Counted from the stretch's first letter, positions 42,649-52,363 are shown. The stretch: 64,000 nucleotides of DNA from UBA1794 sp964439955 (GCA_964439955.1 CAYTPX010000002.1:62001-126000), one strand, 5' to 3'. A program made the numbers and translations. Notes: generated by a model from the letters alone, not told the origin.

Positions 42649-42656
42649 TAACTTTG
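42649..42656 (+). promoter_or_regulatory. dnaN -7 box
   Basis: TAACTTTG, an exact match. Start site near 42663, giving a 60-nt leader. Confidence 0.65.
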
Positions 42657-42722
42657 CGCGAAGAATGGGTCAGAAATGACGGGCTTCATTTGAGTTTTAT
42701 AAAACAAACAGAAAGAGATTCC

Positions 42723-43847
42723 ATGAGATTCACAGTATCCAGTACCGAACTGTTCGGCTTGTTGCAAACGCTGAGCCGGGTGATAAATGCCAAGAATACG
42801 TTGCCCATACTCGATTGTTTCCTCTTCGAGGTGGAAAGCGCGTCGCTGACAGTGGTGGCCAGCGATGGGGAAAACCGGATTACGGGGCGTGTCGCCTTGG
42901 CAGAATCCGACGGGGCATTGCGTTTTGCCGTGTCGGCCAAGATGTTACTCGACGCTATCAAGGAAATCCCGGAACAGCCGGTCGGTTTTGAGATTGACGG
43001 GGAAAATTATGAAATGACGATTCGCTACCGGAACGGGAGCTACAAGGTAGTCGGCCAAGCTGCGGACGCCTATCCTGAGGCATCCGTGCTGCATGACGAC
43101 AGGGTGCGCCTGGAGTTGGAAGCCGACAAGTTGCTGACAGGCGTGAACAGCACGTTCTTCGCCGTGGGCAACGACGAATTCCGTGCGGTCATGACAGGCA
43201 TCTACTTCGACATCATGCCGGGTACGGTGGTCATGGTGGCAAGCGACGGGCGCAAACTCTCGCGGGTCACATTGGGCGGCTTGGCCGTTAAAGAACAGCG
43301 TGCGGCATTCATCCTTCCTTCCAAGCCTGCCGGTTTGCTGAAGAACATGCTGCCGAAAGCGGGAAGCAATGCCGTGAAAGTGGAGTTCGACGCACACCAT
43401 GCCGTTTTCCAATTACCGGCCTATCGCATTGAGGCGCGCCTGCTCGAAGGACGCTACCCGAACTACAATTCGGTCATCCCGCAGGATAACCCCTACCACT
43501 TGACTTTTGACCGCATACAGCTCATCAGCGTTTTGCGGCGCGTGTCGGTTTTCTCCGATTCGAGCAACAACCAAGTAAAATTGACCATAGACCCGGGCAA
43601 AGTCCTGTTTACGGCCCAAGACATAGATTTCTCTACTTCGGCCGAAGAGCTGATAGAATGCGACTACCAAGGCGGGCATTTGGAGATAGCCTTCAATGGG
43701 AATTATTTCTTGGAGACGCTGAACAACCTGTCTTCGCAGAACGTAGCCATCGATTTGGGCGACTCCTCCCGGGCCGGCGTGGTGCAACCCGTGGAGCAAA
43801 CGGAGGGCTGTGCGCAACTGATGTTGCTCATGCCGGTTATGTTGTAG
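42723..43847 (+). CDS. dnaN: DNA polymerase III beta sliding clamp
   Basis: Ring-shaped processivity factor for replication. From ATG 42723 there are 374 residues starting MRFTVSSTELFGLLQTLSRV, with NTLPILDCFLFEV, MASDGRKLSR-like VASDGRKLSRVTL, EGRYPNYNSVIP and the closing LMPVML. Three beta-clamp domains at normal length. The longer frame from 42375 runs through the promoter and the repeat array and is rejected. It starts a run of seven codirectional genes. Confidence 0.98.
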   Translation: MRFTVSSTELFGLLQTLSRVINAKNTLPILDCFLFEVESASLTVVASDGENRITGRVALAESDGALRFAVSAKMLLDAIKEIPEQPVGFEIDGENYEMTIRYRNGSYKVVGQAADAYPEASVLHDDRVRLELEADKLLTGVNSTFFAVGNDEFRAVMTGIYFDIMPGTVVMVASDGRKLSRVTLGGLAVKEQRAAFILPSKPAGLLKNMLPKAGSNAVKVEFDAHHAVFQLPAYRIEARLLEGRYPNYNSVIPQDNPYHLTFDRIQLISVLRRVSVFSDSSNNQVKLTIDPGKVLFTAQDIDFSTSAEELIECDYQGGHLEIAFNGNYFLETLNNLSSQNVAIDLGDSSRAGVVQPVEQTEGCAQLMLLMPVML

Positions 43848-43889
43848 CAGCGGCATTTTTGCTTTTATGTTAGGAAAGGGGGAATTCGG

Positions 43890-44660
43890 ATGAAGCTGAA
43901 TTTGAAGAAACCGATAGTCTTTTTCGACTTGGAGACTACGGGTACGGATATTTGTAATGACCGGATCGTGGAAATTTCGCTACTCAAGGTTTATCCTGTC
44001 GGGAAGGAAGAATCGACAACGATGCGCATCAACCCGGAAAGGCACATCCCCGAGGCTTCGACTGCGGTGCATGGCATTACGGACGAGGACGTGAAAGACT
44101 GCCCGACGTTCAAGATGGTGGCGGCGGACATCATGCGCTATTTCGAAGGATCGGACGTGGCGGGGTTCAACTCCAACCGTTTCGATTTGCCTATGTTGGC
44201 CGAGGAATTGCTAAGGGTAGGGAAGGACTTGTGCTTAAACAGCAGCCGTTTTGTAGACGTGCAGGTCATTTTCCACAAAATGGAGCAACGAACTCTTTCG
44301 GCTGCCTATCGTTTCTATTGCGGTCGTGAGCTCACCGAAGCCCATACGGCCGAGGCTGATACGAAAGCAACCTATGAAGTGCTCCAAGCCCAGTTGGACA
44401 AATACCCGGAACTTGAGAACGACATAGACTTTTTGTCGAAGTTCTCCTCTATGAACCGTAATGTGGATTTTGCCGGGCGCATGGTATATAATGACAAGGA
44501 TGAGGAGGTTTTCAACTTCGGGAAGTATAAAGGAATCCCCGTGCGGGAGGTCTTTTTGCGGGACCCGGGGTATTATTCTTGGATTTTGTCGAGCGATTTC
44601 CCGCTGAATACTAAAGCGGTATTGACAAAAATCAAACTATCTGCTTTAAATAAAGCTTGA
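43890..44660 (+). CDS. DnaQ-like 3'-5' exonuclease (DEDDh)
   Basis: A 256-residue exonuclease. Metal ligands are in VFFDLETTG (Asp13 and Glu15), AGFNSNRFDLPML and AHTAEADTKAT (DEDDh type). A C-terminal extension (EEVFNFGKYKGIPVREVFLRDPGYYSWI) resembles the exonuclease X/DUF3820 tail. Following dnaN directly, it may act as a proofreading or repair nuclease, but it lacks the polymerase linkage that would prove it to be the epsilon subunit. Confidence 0.9.
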   Translation: MKLNLKKPIVFFDLETTGTDICNDRIVEISLLKVYPVGKEESTTMRINPERHIPEASTAVHGITDEDVKDCPTFKMVAADIMRYFEGSDVAGFNSNRFDLPMLAEELLRVGKDLCLNSSRFVDVQVIFHKMEQRTLSAAYRFYCGRELTEAHTAEADTKATYEVLQAQLDKYPELENDIDFLSKFSSMNRNVDFAGRMVYNDKDEEVFNFGKYKGIPVREVFLRDPGYYSWILSSDFPLNTKAVLTKIKLSALNKA

Positions 44661-44666
44661 AGTAAA

Positions 44667-45905
44667 ATGTCATTGGCAGGGAAGAAAATCGTATTGGGCA
44701 TAACGGGTAGCATTGCTGCCTACAAGGCGGCTGTCCTTACCCGCTTGCTGATAAAGGAAGGGGCGGAGGTGCAAATTGTGATTACACCGGCCGGAAAGGA
44801 ATTCATTACGCCTATCACGCTCTCCGCACTTACGCACAAACCGGTGATTAGCGACTTCTTTTCCCAACGCGACGGGACATGGAATAGCCATGTAGACTTG
44901 GGGCTTTGGGCGGATTTGATGCTCATCGCCCCAGCCACGGCTTCCACCATTGGGAAAATGGCGCATGGGGTAGCCGACAATATGCTCCTTACGACCTATC
45001 TTTCGGCGAAGAGCCCGGTGTTCATTGCTCCGGCCATGGACCTTGACATGTATGCCCATCCCGCCACACAGCGGAACTTGGCTCTCTTACGCAACTACGG
45101 GAATTACATCATCGAGCCTTCCGAAGGCGAGCTGGCCAGCCAGCTTGTGGGGAAAGGGCGTATGCAGGAGCCGGAAAAAATCGTGGAGGAGATTGCCCGT
45201 TTCTTCAACAGGAAGGAACGCGAGGAGCATGGTATCATCCCGTTGGAGGGAAAGAAAGTGATGATAACCGCTGGCCCCACGTATGAACGCATTGACCCGG
45301 TGCGTTTCATCGGCAACTACTCTTCCGGGAAAATGGGGTTTGCCTTGGCAGAAGAATGCGCCGGGCGGGGCGCGGAAGTGCAACTGCTGACCGGGCCCGT
45401 ACAACTCAAAACGTCCCATCCCGCCATATCCCGTATTGATGTGGAGAGTGCCTCAGACATGTATCAGGCGGCATTGGAACTATTTCCCGACTGTGACGTG
45501 GCAATCCTTGCCGCAGCAGTGGCAGATTTCACGCCGGACTATGTGGCCGACGAGAAGATTAAACGCGGAGAAGACGACCTCGTCCTCCAGTTGAGGCCTA
45601 CACAAGACATTGCCATGGCATTAGGCGCACTGAAAAGCAAACGGCAGAGACTCGTGGGTTTTGCCCTTGAAACGGAACAAGAGGAAGAGCATGCCCGCGC
45701 CAAGTTGCAGCGGAAGAATTTCGATTTCATTGTGCTTAATTCCTTAAACGACAAGGGAGCCGGATTCCGGGGCGACACAAACAAAGTGACCATCATCACG
45801 GAAGAAGAATCATACCCTTACCCTTTGAAAAGCAAGGGGGAGGTCGCCGCGGATATCGTGGATTTCTTGGAGAGGCGGATAATGGAAACAGGACATTTAA
45901 CATAG
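44667..45905 (+). CDS. coaBC: Bifunctional CoaBC (PPC decarboxylase / PPC synthetase)
   Basis: Flavoprotein for two consecutive steps of coenzyme A synthesis. The N-terminal CoaC part has GITGSIAAYKA, the catalytic His in NSHVDLGLWAD, and APAMDLDMYAHPA; the C-terminal CoaB part has ITAGPTYERIDPVRFIGNYS and the FDFIVLNSLN motif. 412 residues, full length. It is 6 nt after the exonuclease gene. Confidence 0.97.
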   Translation: MSLAGKKIVLGITGSIAAYKAAVLTRLLIKEGAEVQIVITPAGKEFITPITLSALTHKPVISDFFSQRDGTWNSHVDLGLWADLMLIAPATASTIGKMAHGVADNMLLTTYLSAKSPVFIAPAMDLDMYAHPATQRNLALLRNYGNYIIEPSEGELASQLVGKGRMQEPEKIVEEIARFFNRKEREEHGIIPLEGKKVMITAGPTYERIDPVRFIGNYSSGKMGFALAEECAGRGAEVQLLTGPVQLKTSHPAISRIDVESASDMYQAALELFPDCDVAILAAAVADFTPDYVADEKIKRGEDDLVLQLRPTQDIAMALGALKSKRQRLVGFALETEQEEEHARAKLQRKNFDFIVLNSLNDKGAGFRGDTNKVTIITEEESYPYPLKSKGEVAADIVDFLERRIMETGHLT

Positions 45906-45922
45906 GACTTGCGAAGCGGAGC

Positions 45923-46831
45923 ATGAAGTATTTCCTCTTTTTCCTCTGTATGCTGTCCTTGAAGATGGCATCCCTTTCCTGCTCGGTGGTTGCGGCGCAA
46001 GAGTTGAATTGCAACGTGACTGTCGATTACCAGCAGATACAGGGGACGAATACCGCGATATTTTCCAGCTTGCAGGAAGCGATGACCGCATTCCTGAATG
46101 AGCGGGCGTGGACAAACGACCAGTATGCCATCAACGAACGTATAACCTGTTCGTTTCTTTTTACGGTGAAGGGCTACAGTGACGACGGCAGTTTTTCCGG
46201 AGAGTTTATCGTGCAGAGCAACCGGCCCGTGTATGCTTCCAACTATACGACGCCGATGTTGAACCTGCGCGACCAGAATATTTCGTTTACCTACAGGGAA
46301 TACGACCAATTGGAGTTCCGGCTTGAGCAAATCGACAATAACTTGACCGCGTTGCTGGCCTATTATGCTTATCTGATCATCGGATTCGACATGGATTCCA
46401 TGGCACCGATGGGCGGGACGCGGGTGTTGCAGAACGCGGAAGCCATAGTCAATGCGGCACAATCATTCTCGGAGAGCGGGTGGAGGGCTTACGATAGCAA
46501 CCGGAACCGCCATGGGATTCTGAATGACTACTTGGACGGGAGCATGGAACCTTTCCGCCAAATGATGTATGACTACCACCGCTTGGGCTTGGACGAGATG
46601 GCAAGCAACGTCGGGCGGGGCAGGGCACAAGTGACTACTGCGCTGGAAGAGTTGCAAGCCGCGGCCAGAGCCAAGTCGATGTCGTCCCTCCCGCAGATCT
46701 TCACCGAGGCCAAACGGGACGAACTGGTAAACATTTATTCTGAAGCCCCGACAACGGAAAAAGAAAAGATATATGAATTGCTCTCTGACCTCAATCCTTC
46801 TCTGAAATCCGACTGGGACAAGATAAAATAA
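45923..46831 (+). CDS. DUF4835 / PorD-like envelope protein
   Basis: A 302-residue exported protein: signal peptide (FLFFLCMLSLKMASLSC...VAAQ), then ELNCNVTVDYQQIQGTNTAIFSSLQ, CSFLFTVKGYSDDGSFSGEFIVQSNRP and DQLEFRLEQIDNNL, all typical of DUF4835. Annotators link this family to type IX secretion under the name PorD; that link is from recollection, and the sequence alone shows only an envelope protein. Position between coaBC and recN is the conserved setting of the family. Confidence 0.82.
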   Translation: MKYFLFFLCMLSLKMASLSCSVVAAQELNCNVTVDYQQIQGTNTAIFSSLQEAMTAFLNERAWTNDQYAINERITCSFLFTVKGYSDDGSFSGEFIVQSNRPVYASNYTTPMLNLRDQNISFTYREYDQLEFRLEQIDNNLTALLAYYAYLIIGFDMDSMAPMGGTRVLQNAEAIVNAAQSFSESGWRAYDSNRNRHGILNDYLDGSMEPFRQMMYDYHRLGLDEMASNVGRGRAQVTTALEELQAAARAKSMSSLPQIFTEAKRDELVNIYSEAPTTEKEKIYELLSDLNPSLKSDWDKIK

Positions 46832-46858
46832 CCCGTTCTCTTTTTCTAAATATTAGGG

Positions 46859-48532
46859 ATGCTTCAATACTTATATATACAGAATTACGCCTTGATTGAG
46901 AATCTCGAGATTGAATTCGGGAAAGGATTTTCGGTGATTACAGGCGAAACCGGGGCAGGAAAGTCCATCATGCTGGGCGCCATCGGGCTGCTCCTTGGGC
47001 AAAGGGCCGACAGCAAGTCCATAAAACCGGGGAGTGCCCGTTGCGTAGTGGAAGGACATTTCGATTTGGGCGACGTGCCCGTCGTGAAGCAGTTGTTTGA
47101 AAGGAACGACTTGGACTACGACGAGCGGCATTGCATCCTGCGCCGTGAGCTTTCGGCTACGGGAAAATCGCGTGCTTTTGTCAATGATACGCCCGTTTCG
47201 CTGGCGGTTTTAAAAGACTTGGGACAGGCTTTGGTCGATATCCATTCCCAACACCAGAGCTTGCTGTTGCAAAATGGCGATTACCAGCTTGATATCCTTG
47301 ACTGCATCGGGGGGCAGGCCGGAAATCTGGCACGCTACCGGGCTGTTTACACCCGCTACCAGGACGTTGCCGCACGGCTTGCCGCCCTAAAGGGGGAGGC
47401 GGAAAAGATGCAGGCCGAAGAAAGCTATATCAAGTTCCAGTTGCAAGAAATCGAAGCCTGCAACTTCCGGCCGGGGGAAGAGGCGGAATTGAAGAAAGAA
47501 TATGAATACCTCACCCATGCCGAAGATATAAAGCGGGCGTTGTTTGCGGCCAACAATTTTTTGCAGGGAGACGAAGGCGGAGGAGCCTTGCATCTTTTGA
47601 AAGAAAGTGCCAAGGCTTTGCAGGAAATCTCCCATGTCTTTCCGGTGAAAGACGAGGCGGGACGCATTGATTCGTGCTATATCGACCTGAAAGACGTGGC
47701 CTCTTCCCTTGCGGCGCGTTTGGAGGAAACCGAATACGACCCGGAGCGCCAGGCGCAAGTCACGGAACGGCTTAACCTTTTGTATTCCCTCGAGCAGAAA
47801 CACCATGTGCCCGACCTTGAGGGCCTGTTGGCGGCGGCCGAAGGTTTCCGCGGGAGACTGGAGCGGGTGGCTGGCAGCGAAGAGGAAATTGCGGCCTTGG
47901 AACAAGAATTGTCCACCCTTGGCGGGCAATTATCCGAGGACGCCCGGACCCTGACCGATGGCCGCACGAAGGCGGCCGCCTCAGTGGAACAGGAAATAGC
48001 GAGCCGGCTCCAGCCGCTCGGCATGCCCAATGTCCAGTTCCGGGTAGATGTGACCCCGCTTGCCGCACCCGGGCCGAAAGGCGCAGACCGCGTGCGCTTC
48101 CTTTTTACGGCCAACCGGAAAGGGGAATTGCGCGAAGTGGGTGAGGTCGCTTCCGGGGGTGAAATCGCCCGGGTCATGCTTGTGCTCAAGAGCATCCTTG
48201 CGGAGGCAAGCCGGATGCCCACTTTGATTTTCGACGAAATCGACACCGGGGTTTCGGGCGAAGTGGCCGACCGGATGGCGCGCATGATGCAGGCCATGGG
48301 GCGGACGATGCAAATCATTTGCATCACCCATTTGCCCCAAATGGCGGCAGGCGGGAAGGCGCATTATTACGTGTATAAAGTCGATGGCGGGGATGCGACG
48401 CAGAGCCACATCCGCACCCTTACGCCCGAAGAGAGAATCTATGAGCTGGCACGCATGTCGAGCGGGGCGACTGTCACGGAGGCGGCCTTGGCGCATGCCC
48501 GCGAACTATTGGCAGAATATGGAACAGAGTGA
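46859..48532 (+). CDS. recN: DNA repair protein RecN
   Basis: SMC-like ATPase for double-strand break repair. The Walker A GETGAGKSIMLGAIGLLLG lies close to the N-terminus; the long middle region (residues about 150-370) is coiled coil; the C-terminus has the ABC signature VASGGEIARVMLVLKSIL and Walker B LIFDEIDTGVSG. 557 residues. It overlaps rlmB by 14 nt. Confidence 0.97.
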   Translation: MLQYLYIQNYALIENLEIEFGKGFSVITGETGAGKSIMLGAIGLLLGQRADSKSIKPGSARCVVEGHFDLGDVPVVKQLFERNDLDYDERHCILRRELSATGKSRAFVNDTPVSLAVLKDLGQALVDIHSQHQSLLLQNGDYQLDILDCIGGQAGNLARYRAVYTRYQDVAARLAALKGEAEKMQAEESYIKFQLQEIEACNFRPGEEAELKKEYEYLTHAEDIKRALFAANNFLQGDEGGGALHLLKESAKALQEISHVFPVKDEAGRIDSCYIDLKDVASSLAARLEETEYDPERQAQVTERLNLLYSLEQKHHVPDLEGLLAAAEGFRGRLERVAGSEEEIAALEQELSTLGGQLSEDARTLTDGRTKAAASVEQEIASRLQPLGMPNVQFRVDVTPLAAPGPKGADRVRFLFTANRKGELREVGEVASGGEIARVMLVLKSILAEASRMPTLIFDEIDTGVSGEVADRMARMMQAMGRTMQIICITHLPQMAAGGKAHYYVYKVDGGDATQSHIRTLTPEERIYELARMSSGATVTEAALAHARELLAEYGTE

Positions 48533-49289
48533 AATGATTTTCGGAGTCCGTGCCGTGATAGAAGCGGTGGAGTCCGGCAAGGAAATAGACAAAATATTGG
48601 TCCGAAAAGGCCTGCAAACGGAACTTTCGCACGAGTTGTTTGCCGCCATAAAAGGTTTGAACGTCTTTGTGCAACATGTCCCGCTGGAGCGCCTGAACCG
48701 GATAACCCGTAAAAATCACCAAGGAGTGATAGCCTTTATCTCCGCAATCGAGTACCAATCGCTGGAGATGCTCGTGCCGGTTCTCTACGAGGAGGGCAGG
48801 ATGCCGTTTCTTGTCATGCTGGACGGATTGACCGACGTGCGTAATTTCGGCGCCATTGCCCGCACCTGCGAATGTGCGGGAGTGGATGCCCTCGTCATCC
48901 CGGCCAAGGGAAGCGTCTCCGTTACGGCCGACGCGGTCAAGACATCCGCAGGGGCATTGATGAGGTTGCCCGTATGCAAAGTGCCCAATGTGGGTAGCGC
49001 GTTACGATACCTTAAGCAATGCGGCTTCCGCCTTGCGGCGGCAACGGAAAAAGGCGATGTAGATTATACCCGTTCGTCTTATGCCGACCCGCTGTGTCTT
49101 GTAATGGGAGCGGAAGATACAGGCGTGCCTGCAGAACATTTGCGCTTGTGCGACGAGTGGGTTTCCATACCGATGAAAGGGAAAATAGCCAGCCTTAACG
49201 TTTCGGTGGCTGCCGGAATCCTGATTTATGAGGTAGTCCGCCAGCGGCGAAATATAGAGGGTGACACGCAAAAGGGTGAAGGAAATTAA
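48519..49289 (+). CDS. rlmB: SpoU/TrmH-family rRNA 2'-O-methyltransferase (RlmB-like)
   Basis: SPOUT-class methyltransferase, likely for 23S rRNA Gm2251. From ATG 48519 there are 256 residues: an N-terminal L30e-like substrate-binding part (MIFGVRAVIEAVESG) and the knot with LDGLTDVRNFGAIARTCECAG, MGAEDTGVP and IPMKGKIASLNVSVAAGI. ATG 48534 is a possible alternative start. Overlaps recN, so probably coupled; other TrmH subfamilies cannot be fully excluded. Confidence 0.9.
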   Translation: MEQSEMIFGVRAVIEAVESGKEIDKILVRKGLQTELSHELFAAIKGLNVFVQHVPLERLNRITRKNHQGVIAFISAIEYQSLEMLVPVLYEEGRMPFLVMLDGLTDVRNFGAIARTCECAGVDALVIPAKGSVSVTADAVKTSAGALMRLPVCKVPNVGSALRYLKQCGFRLAAATEKGDVDYTRSSYADPLCLVMGAEDTGVPAEHLRLCDEWVSIPMKGKIASLNVSVAAGILIYEVVRQRRNIEGDTQKGEGN

Positions 49290-49302
49290 AAGCAACATAA
49301 AT

Positions 49303-51057
49303 ATGAAACGAATGAAAAAGCATAGCATTTTGAATGGGAGAAACGTATGTTTGTGGATTTTCTTGTGTTTCCTTTCAGCCGTCCCCATGCAGGCGCAGAC
49401 ACCTAAATGGGCAGATAAGGCCAGGAGGGCAATCGTGAAAATCACAACCTACGACGCGCAAAAGCAGAAGATGGGGGAGGGTACGGCGTTTTTCATGGAT
49501 GAAAGCGGGGTTGCCCTTTCGTCTTTTTCCCTATTCAAAGGGGTCGATAGCGCAACGGCGACCGACTACGAAGGAAATGAGATGCCGGTCGATCTGATAA
49601 TGGGCATCAATGATTTGTACGACGTAGTGAAGATTCACATTGCGACGGCAAAGAAAAAAGTACAGGCTTTAGAGCAAGTCCAACGAAAGCCGCAAGTCGG
49701 TGAAAGCATTGTCATGGTCCCTTTTTCCATGGAGAAGAAGGCCGAGGCCATAATCGGTTTGGTGGAAGAAGCCACCCCTATGGAGGGGGATTTCTATTAT
49801 ACCTTGGCTTTAATCTCAACGGACGGGCAAAATTGTTCACCCCTATTCAACAATGAGGGGAAAGTCTTCGGCTTGTTGCAGCCCCCCGCCGAAGAAAGCG
49901 ATACGCGGAGTTACGCACTTCCGGTTTCATACGGCCTCGGCCTTTCGATTAGCGCTTTGTCCTTTAACGACCCCTTGCTGAATGCCATTGGAATACCCAA
50001 GGATCTTCCTGCCACGCGCGACGAAGCACTGGCCATGTTGTACCTGACGCAATCAAATCCGACCGACCTTGACCGCATTGCCGACTTGCTGGACCGCTTC
50101 ATTGCCCGCTACCCGTCCGACCCGGAAGGCTACAAGATGCGCTCGAACTTCTACTCTTCTTTGTTCGACGACAATGTGAGTCTGGCCCAGGCCGAGGCTG
50201 ACATGGCGACCGTGATGGAACTTTCCGCAGACAAGGCAGAGGCTTATTACCATAACTCCCAATGCGTCCTGAATTACGCGGCACGGAAGGATTCGGCCGC
50301 ACTCCCGTTCAAGGACTGGGGGTACAAGCGTAGCCTCGCCGAGGTGCAAAGGGCGATAGAATTAGACCCTAAGCCGCTATACATCCAGCAGGAGGCCAAT
50401 ATCTATTCGCTGATGCAGGACTATCCAAAGGCTTACGAGGCCTTCCAGAAAGTCAATGCTTCCAATCTTGCGTCCTACTCGACTTTCTATGCTTCGAGCC
50501 GCCTGTTGCGTGCCATGGGCGACACTACTTCGCTGGCATTGGCCATGATGGACAGTTGTATTGCACGGATTCCTACACCGTATACAGCCGCTACTGCCCC
50601 TTACCTCTATGAGCGTGCCGAACTGCGGGCGGCCGCTGGGGCAGATTCGGCTGCGCTGGCAGATTACGATGCCTATGAACAGTACTCCTCCGCCCGCCCG
50701 AATGCCCTTTTCTATTATAAGCGCGAGCAGGTAGCCCTGCGCCTGAAACAATATGAGCGAGCCACGGCAGACATTGAGGAAGCCTTGAAGCAACTGCCCA
50801 GCGACCCGGCTTTGTTGGAAGAGCACGGGTCGGTGTTGGTTTCCACCGCACGCTACGAAGAAGCCCTGAAGAGCCTGGACGCTTCGCTCGCGCAGTCCCC
50901 AAACCGTCCTTATGCCCTCCGCCTGAAAGGCTTTGCCCTGCTTCAGCTGGACCGGCAGGATGAGGCGCAGGAGGCCTTGAAGGAAGCGCAGGACTTGGGC
51001 GACGAAGTGTCGGCGCAACTGCTAAGCCGCTTTTTCGGGCATGTCCCCAAAAACTGA
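49303..51057 (+). CDS. Exported trypsin-fold pseudoprotease with TPR repeats
   Basis: A 584-residue exported protein: signal peptide (LWIFLCFLSAVPMQAQ), an N-terminal chymotrypsin-like domain (IVKITTYDAQKQKMGEGTAFF, DLYDVVKI, CSPLFNNEGKVFGLL), and a C-terminal half of TPR-like repeats (YERATADIEEALKQLPSDPA, RYEEALKSLDASLAQSPNRP). The active site looks dead: the catalytic-His segment reads SSFSLFKG where TNYHVIKG is expected, and the serine segment reads GQNCSPLFN where GNSGSPLFN is expected. It may therefore be a binding or scaffold protein. ATG 49303 follows rlmB by 13 nt. Confidence 0.75.
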   Translation: MKRMKKHSILNGRNVCLWIFLCFLSAVPMQAQTPKWADKARRAIVKITTYDAQKQKMGEGTAFFMDESGVALSSFSLFKGVDSATATDYEGNEMPVDLIMGINDLYDVVKIHIATAKKKVQALEQVQRKPQVGESIVMVPFSMEKKAEAIIGLVEEATPMEGDFYYTLALISTDGQNCSPLFNNEGKVFGLLQPPAEESDTRSYALPVSYGLGLSISALSFNDPLLNAIGIPKDLPATRDEALAMLYLTQSNPTDLDRIADLLDRFIARYPSDPEGYKMRSNFYSSLFDDNVSLAQAEADMATVMELSADKAEAYYHNSQCVLNYAARKDSAALPFKDWGYKRSLAEVQRAIELDPKPLYIQQEANIYSLMQDYPKAYEAFQKVNASNLASYSTFYASSRLLRAMGDTTSLALAMMDSCIARIPTPYTAATAPYLYERAELRAAAGADSAALADYDAYEQYSSARPNALFYYKREQVALRLKQYERATADIEEALKQLPSDPALLEEHGSVLVSTARYEEALKSLDASLAQSPNRPYALRLKGFALLQLDRQDEAQEALKEAQDLGDEVSAQLLSRFFGHVPKN

Positions 51058-51096
51058 TAATCCGTACATACGAACCACGATAAATAAAATACCTTT

Positions 51097-52110
51097 ATGT
51101 CTGTTATGCCTATACCTCTTTACCCTTTGCGCTTCCAGCCTATCCTGAAGCGCACCCTTTGGGGTGGCGACCGCATCGCCACGTCGAAACATCTTGATGC
51201 GGACTCAGGGAATATCGGGGAAAGTTGGGAAATATCTTCTGTACCGGGCGACGAAAGCATTGTGGCCGAAGGGGCGTTGGCCGGCCAGTCCCTGTCGCAA
51301 GTGGTCGCCCGCTATGGGGAAAAGCTCGTGGGGAAGCATTGTTTTGAACAGTTCGGCCCCATGTTCCCCTTGCTTGCCAAGTTTATCGACGCACGCCGCG
51401 ATTTGTCCATCCAGGTACATCCAAATGACAAACTCGCATGGGAACGCCACCGCTCGTTAGGGAAAAGCGAAATGTGGTACGTAATCAACGCCCAACCCGG
51501 CGCGCAAATCATCAGCGGCCTGTCCGTGCCCGTCACGGCCGATGAATACCGGAAACGTGTGGAGGAAGGGACGATAACGGAGATACTTACGCATCATGAG
51601 GCCAAGCCGGGCGACGTATTCTATCTGCCGGCAGGACGCATCCACGCTATCGGGGGCGGTGTTTTCCTTGCAGAGATACAGGAAACGAGCAATGTGACGT
51701 ACCGCATCTACGACTACGGACGTCTGGATGCCGACGGAAGCCCCCGGGAACTGCATACGGAACTGGCGGAAGACGCCATCGATTTCCGCGTTTATGACGA
51801 CTACCGCACGCACTACCGGCCAGACCCGGATGGGCGGGCGCATCTCCTGGCTACCCCGCACTTTTCGGCCGCCCTACACGATTTGGACAAGCCCCGCGAC
51901 TACGATTACGCCGGCTTGGATTCTTTTGCCATCCTTATGGGTATCGAGGGAGAAGCGCTCTTGTCCGTGGCCTGCGAGGATGAGGCCGGGAAAACACACG
52001 TTACGCGCCACAACCTTTCTGCGGGCGAGACCCTCCTGCTGCCGGCCACGGCCTGCACGTTGCATGTGGAGCCCCGGAAGCGGGTCAAACTGCTGGAATC
52101 CTACTTTTAG
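51097..52110 (+). CDS. manA: Mannose-6-phosphate isomerase, class I
   Basis: Interconverts mannose-6-phosphate and fructose-6-phosphate. The 337 residues hold a cupin zinc site: SIQVHPND (Gln and His), KSEMWYVI (Glu) and PAGRIHAIG (His). It matches the short class I form of Bacteroidetes and Firmicutes. Feeds mannose into glycolysis or GDP-mannose synthesis, which could supply the glycosyltransferase at 5.4 kb. ATG 51097 or the next ATG at 51106 may be used. Confidence 0.93.
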   Translation: MSVMPIPLYPLRFQPILKRTLWGGDRIATSKHLDADSGNIGESWEISSVPGDESIVAEGALAGQSLSQVVARYGEKLVGKHCFEQFGPMFPLLAKFIDARRDLSIQVHPNDKLAWERHRSLGKSEMWYVINAQPGAQIISGLSVPVTADEYRKRVEEGTITEILTHHEAKPGDVFYLPAGRIHAIGGGVFLAEIQETSNVTYRIYDYGRLDADGSPRELHTELAEDAIDFRVYDDYRTHYRPDPDGRAHLLATPHFSAALHDLDKPRDYDYAGLDSFAILMGIEGEALLSVACEDEAGKTHVTRHNLSAGETLLLPATACTLHVEPRKRVKLLESYF

Positions 52111-52174
52111 GTTTTGGGCTTCCGCTTCTTCTCCCCGTCCTTTCCCGTTTCCCCATGCTTGGGGGGATAAAGGA

Positions 52175-52260
52175 GGCCGGGGGCTTTTGGTAAAAAATGC
52201 CAAGGGTGGTCTTGGAAAACCCCTGCGCTTTTCCCCAAAAGCCTCCGGCCTTTCACCGTT
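52175..52260. repeat. Degenerate 22-nt-period array with large stem (locus 6)
   Basis: T-rich cores at 52185, 52229 and 52251 lie 44 and 22 nt apart, and a degenerate unit fills the gap. GGCCGGGGGCTTTTGG (52175-52190) pairs with CCAAAAGCCTCCGGCC (52235-52250), with one G-U. It sits in the spacer between manA and gyrA (52111-52417), which otherwise holds no gene. Confidence 0.6.
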
Positions 52261-52355
52261 TCCCTTTGCACGCCCCCGTCGCCCCGGCATGATCCGGCTT
52301 CCCGCGGGCTGCAAAAAATGGCTTGGAAACCCTTTCCCGTCTCGTTAAAAATGCG

Positions 52356-52363
52356 TACCTTAG
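52356..52363 (+). promoter_or_regulatory. Probable gyrA -7 box
   Basis: TACCTTAG, one mismatch to TAnnTTTG, 54 nt before the gyrA start. Confidence 0.5.

Noticed and set aside
42375..42722. N-terminal extension of dnaN by 116 codons
   Set aside because: It crosses the repeat array and the -7 box at 42649; DnaN proteins begin at the MRFTVSS-type terminus.
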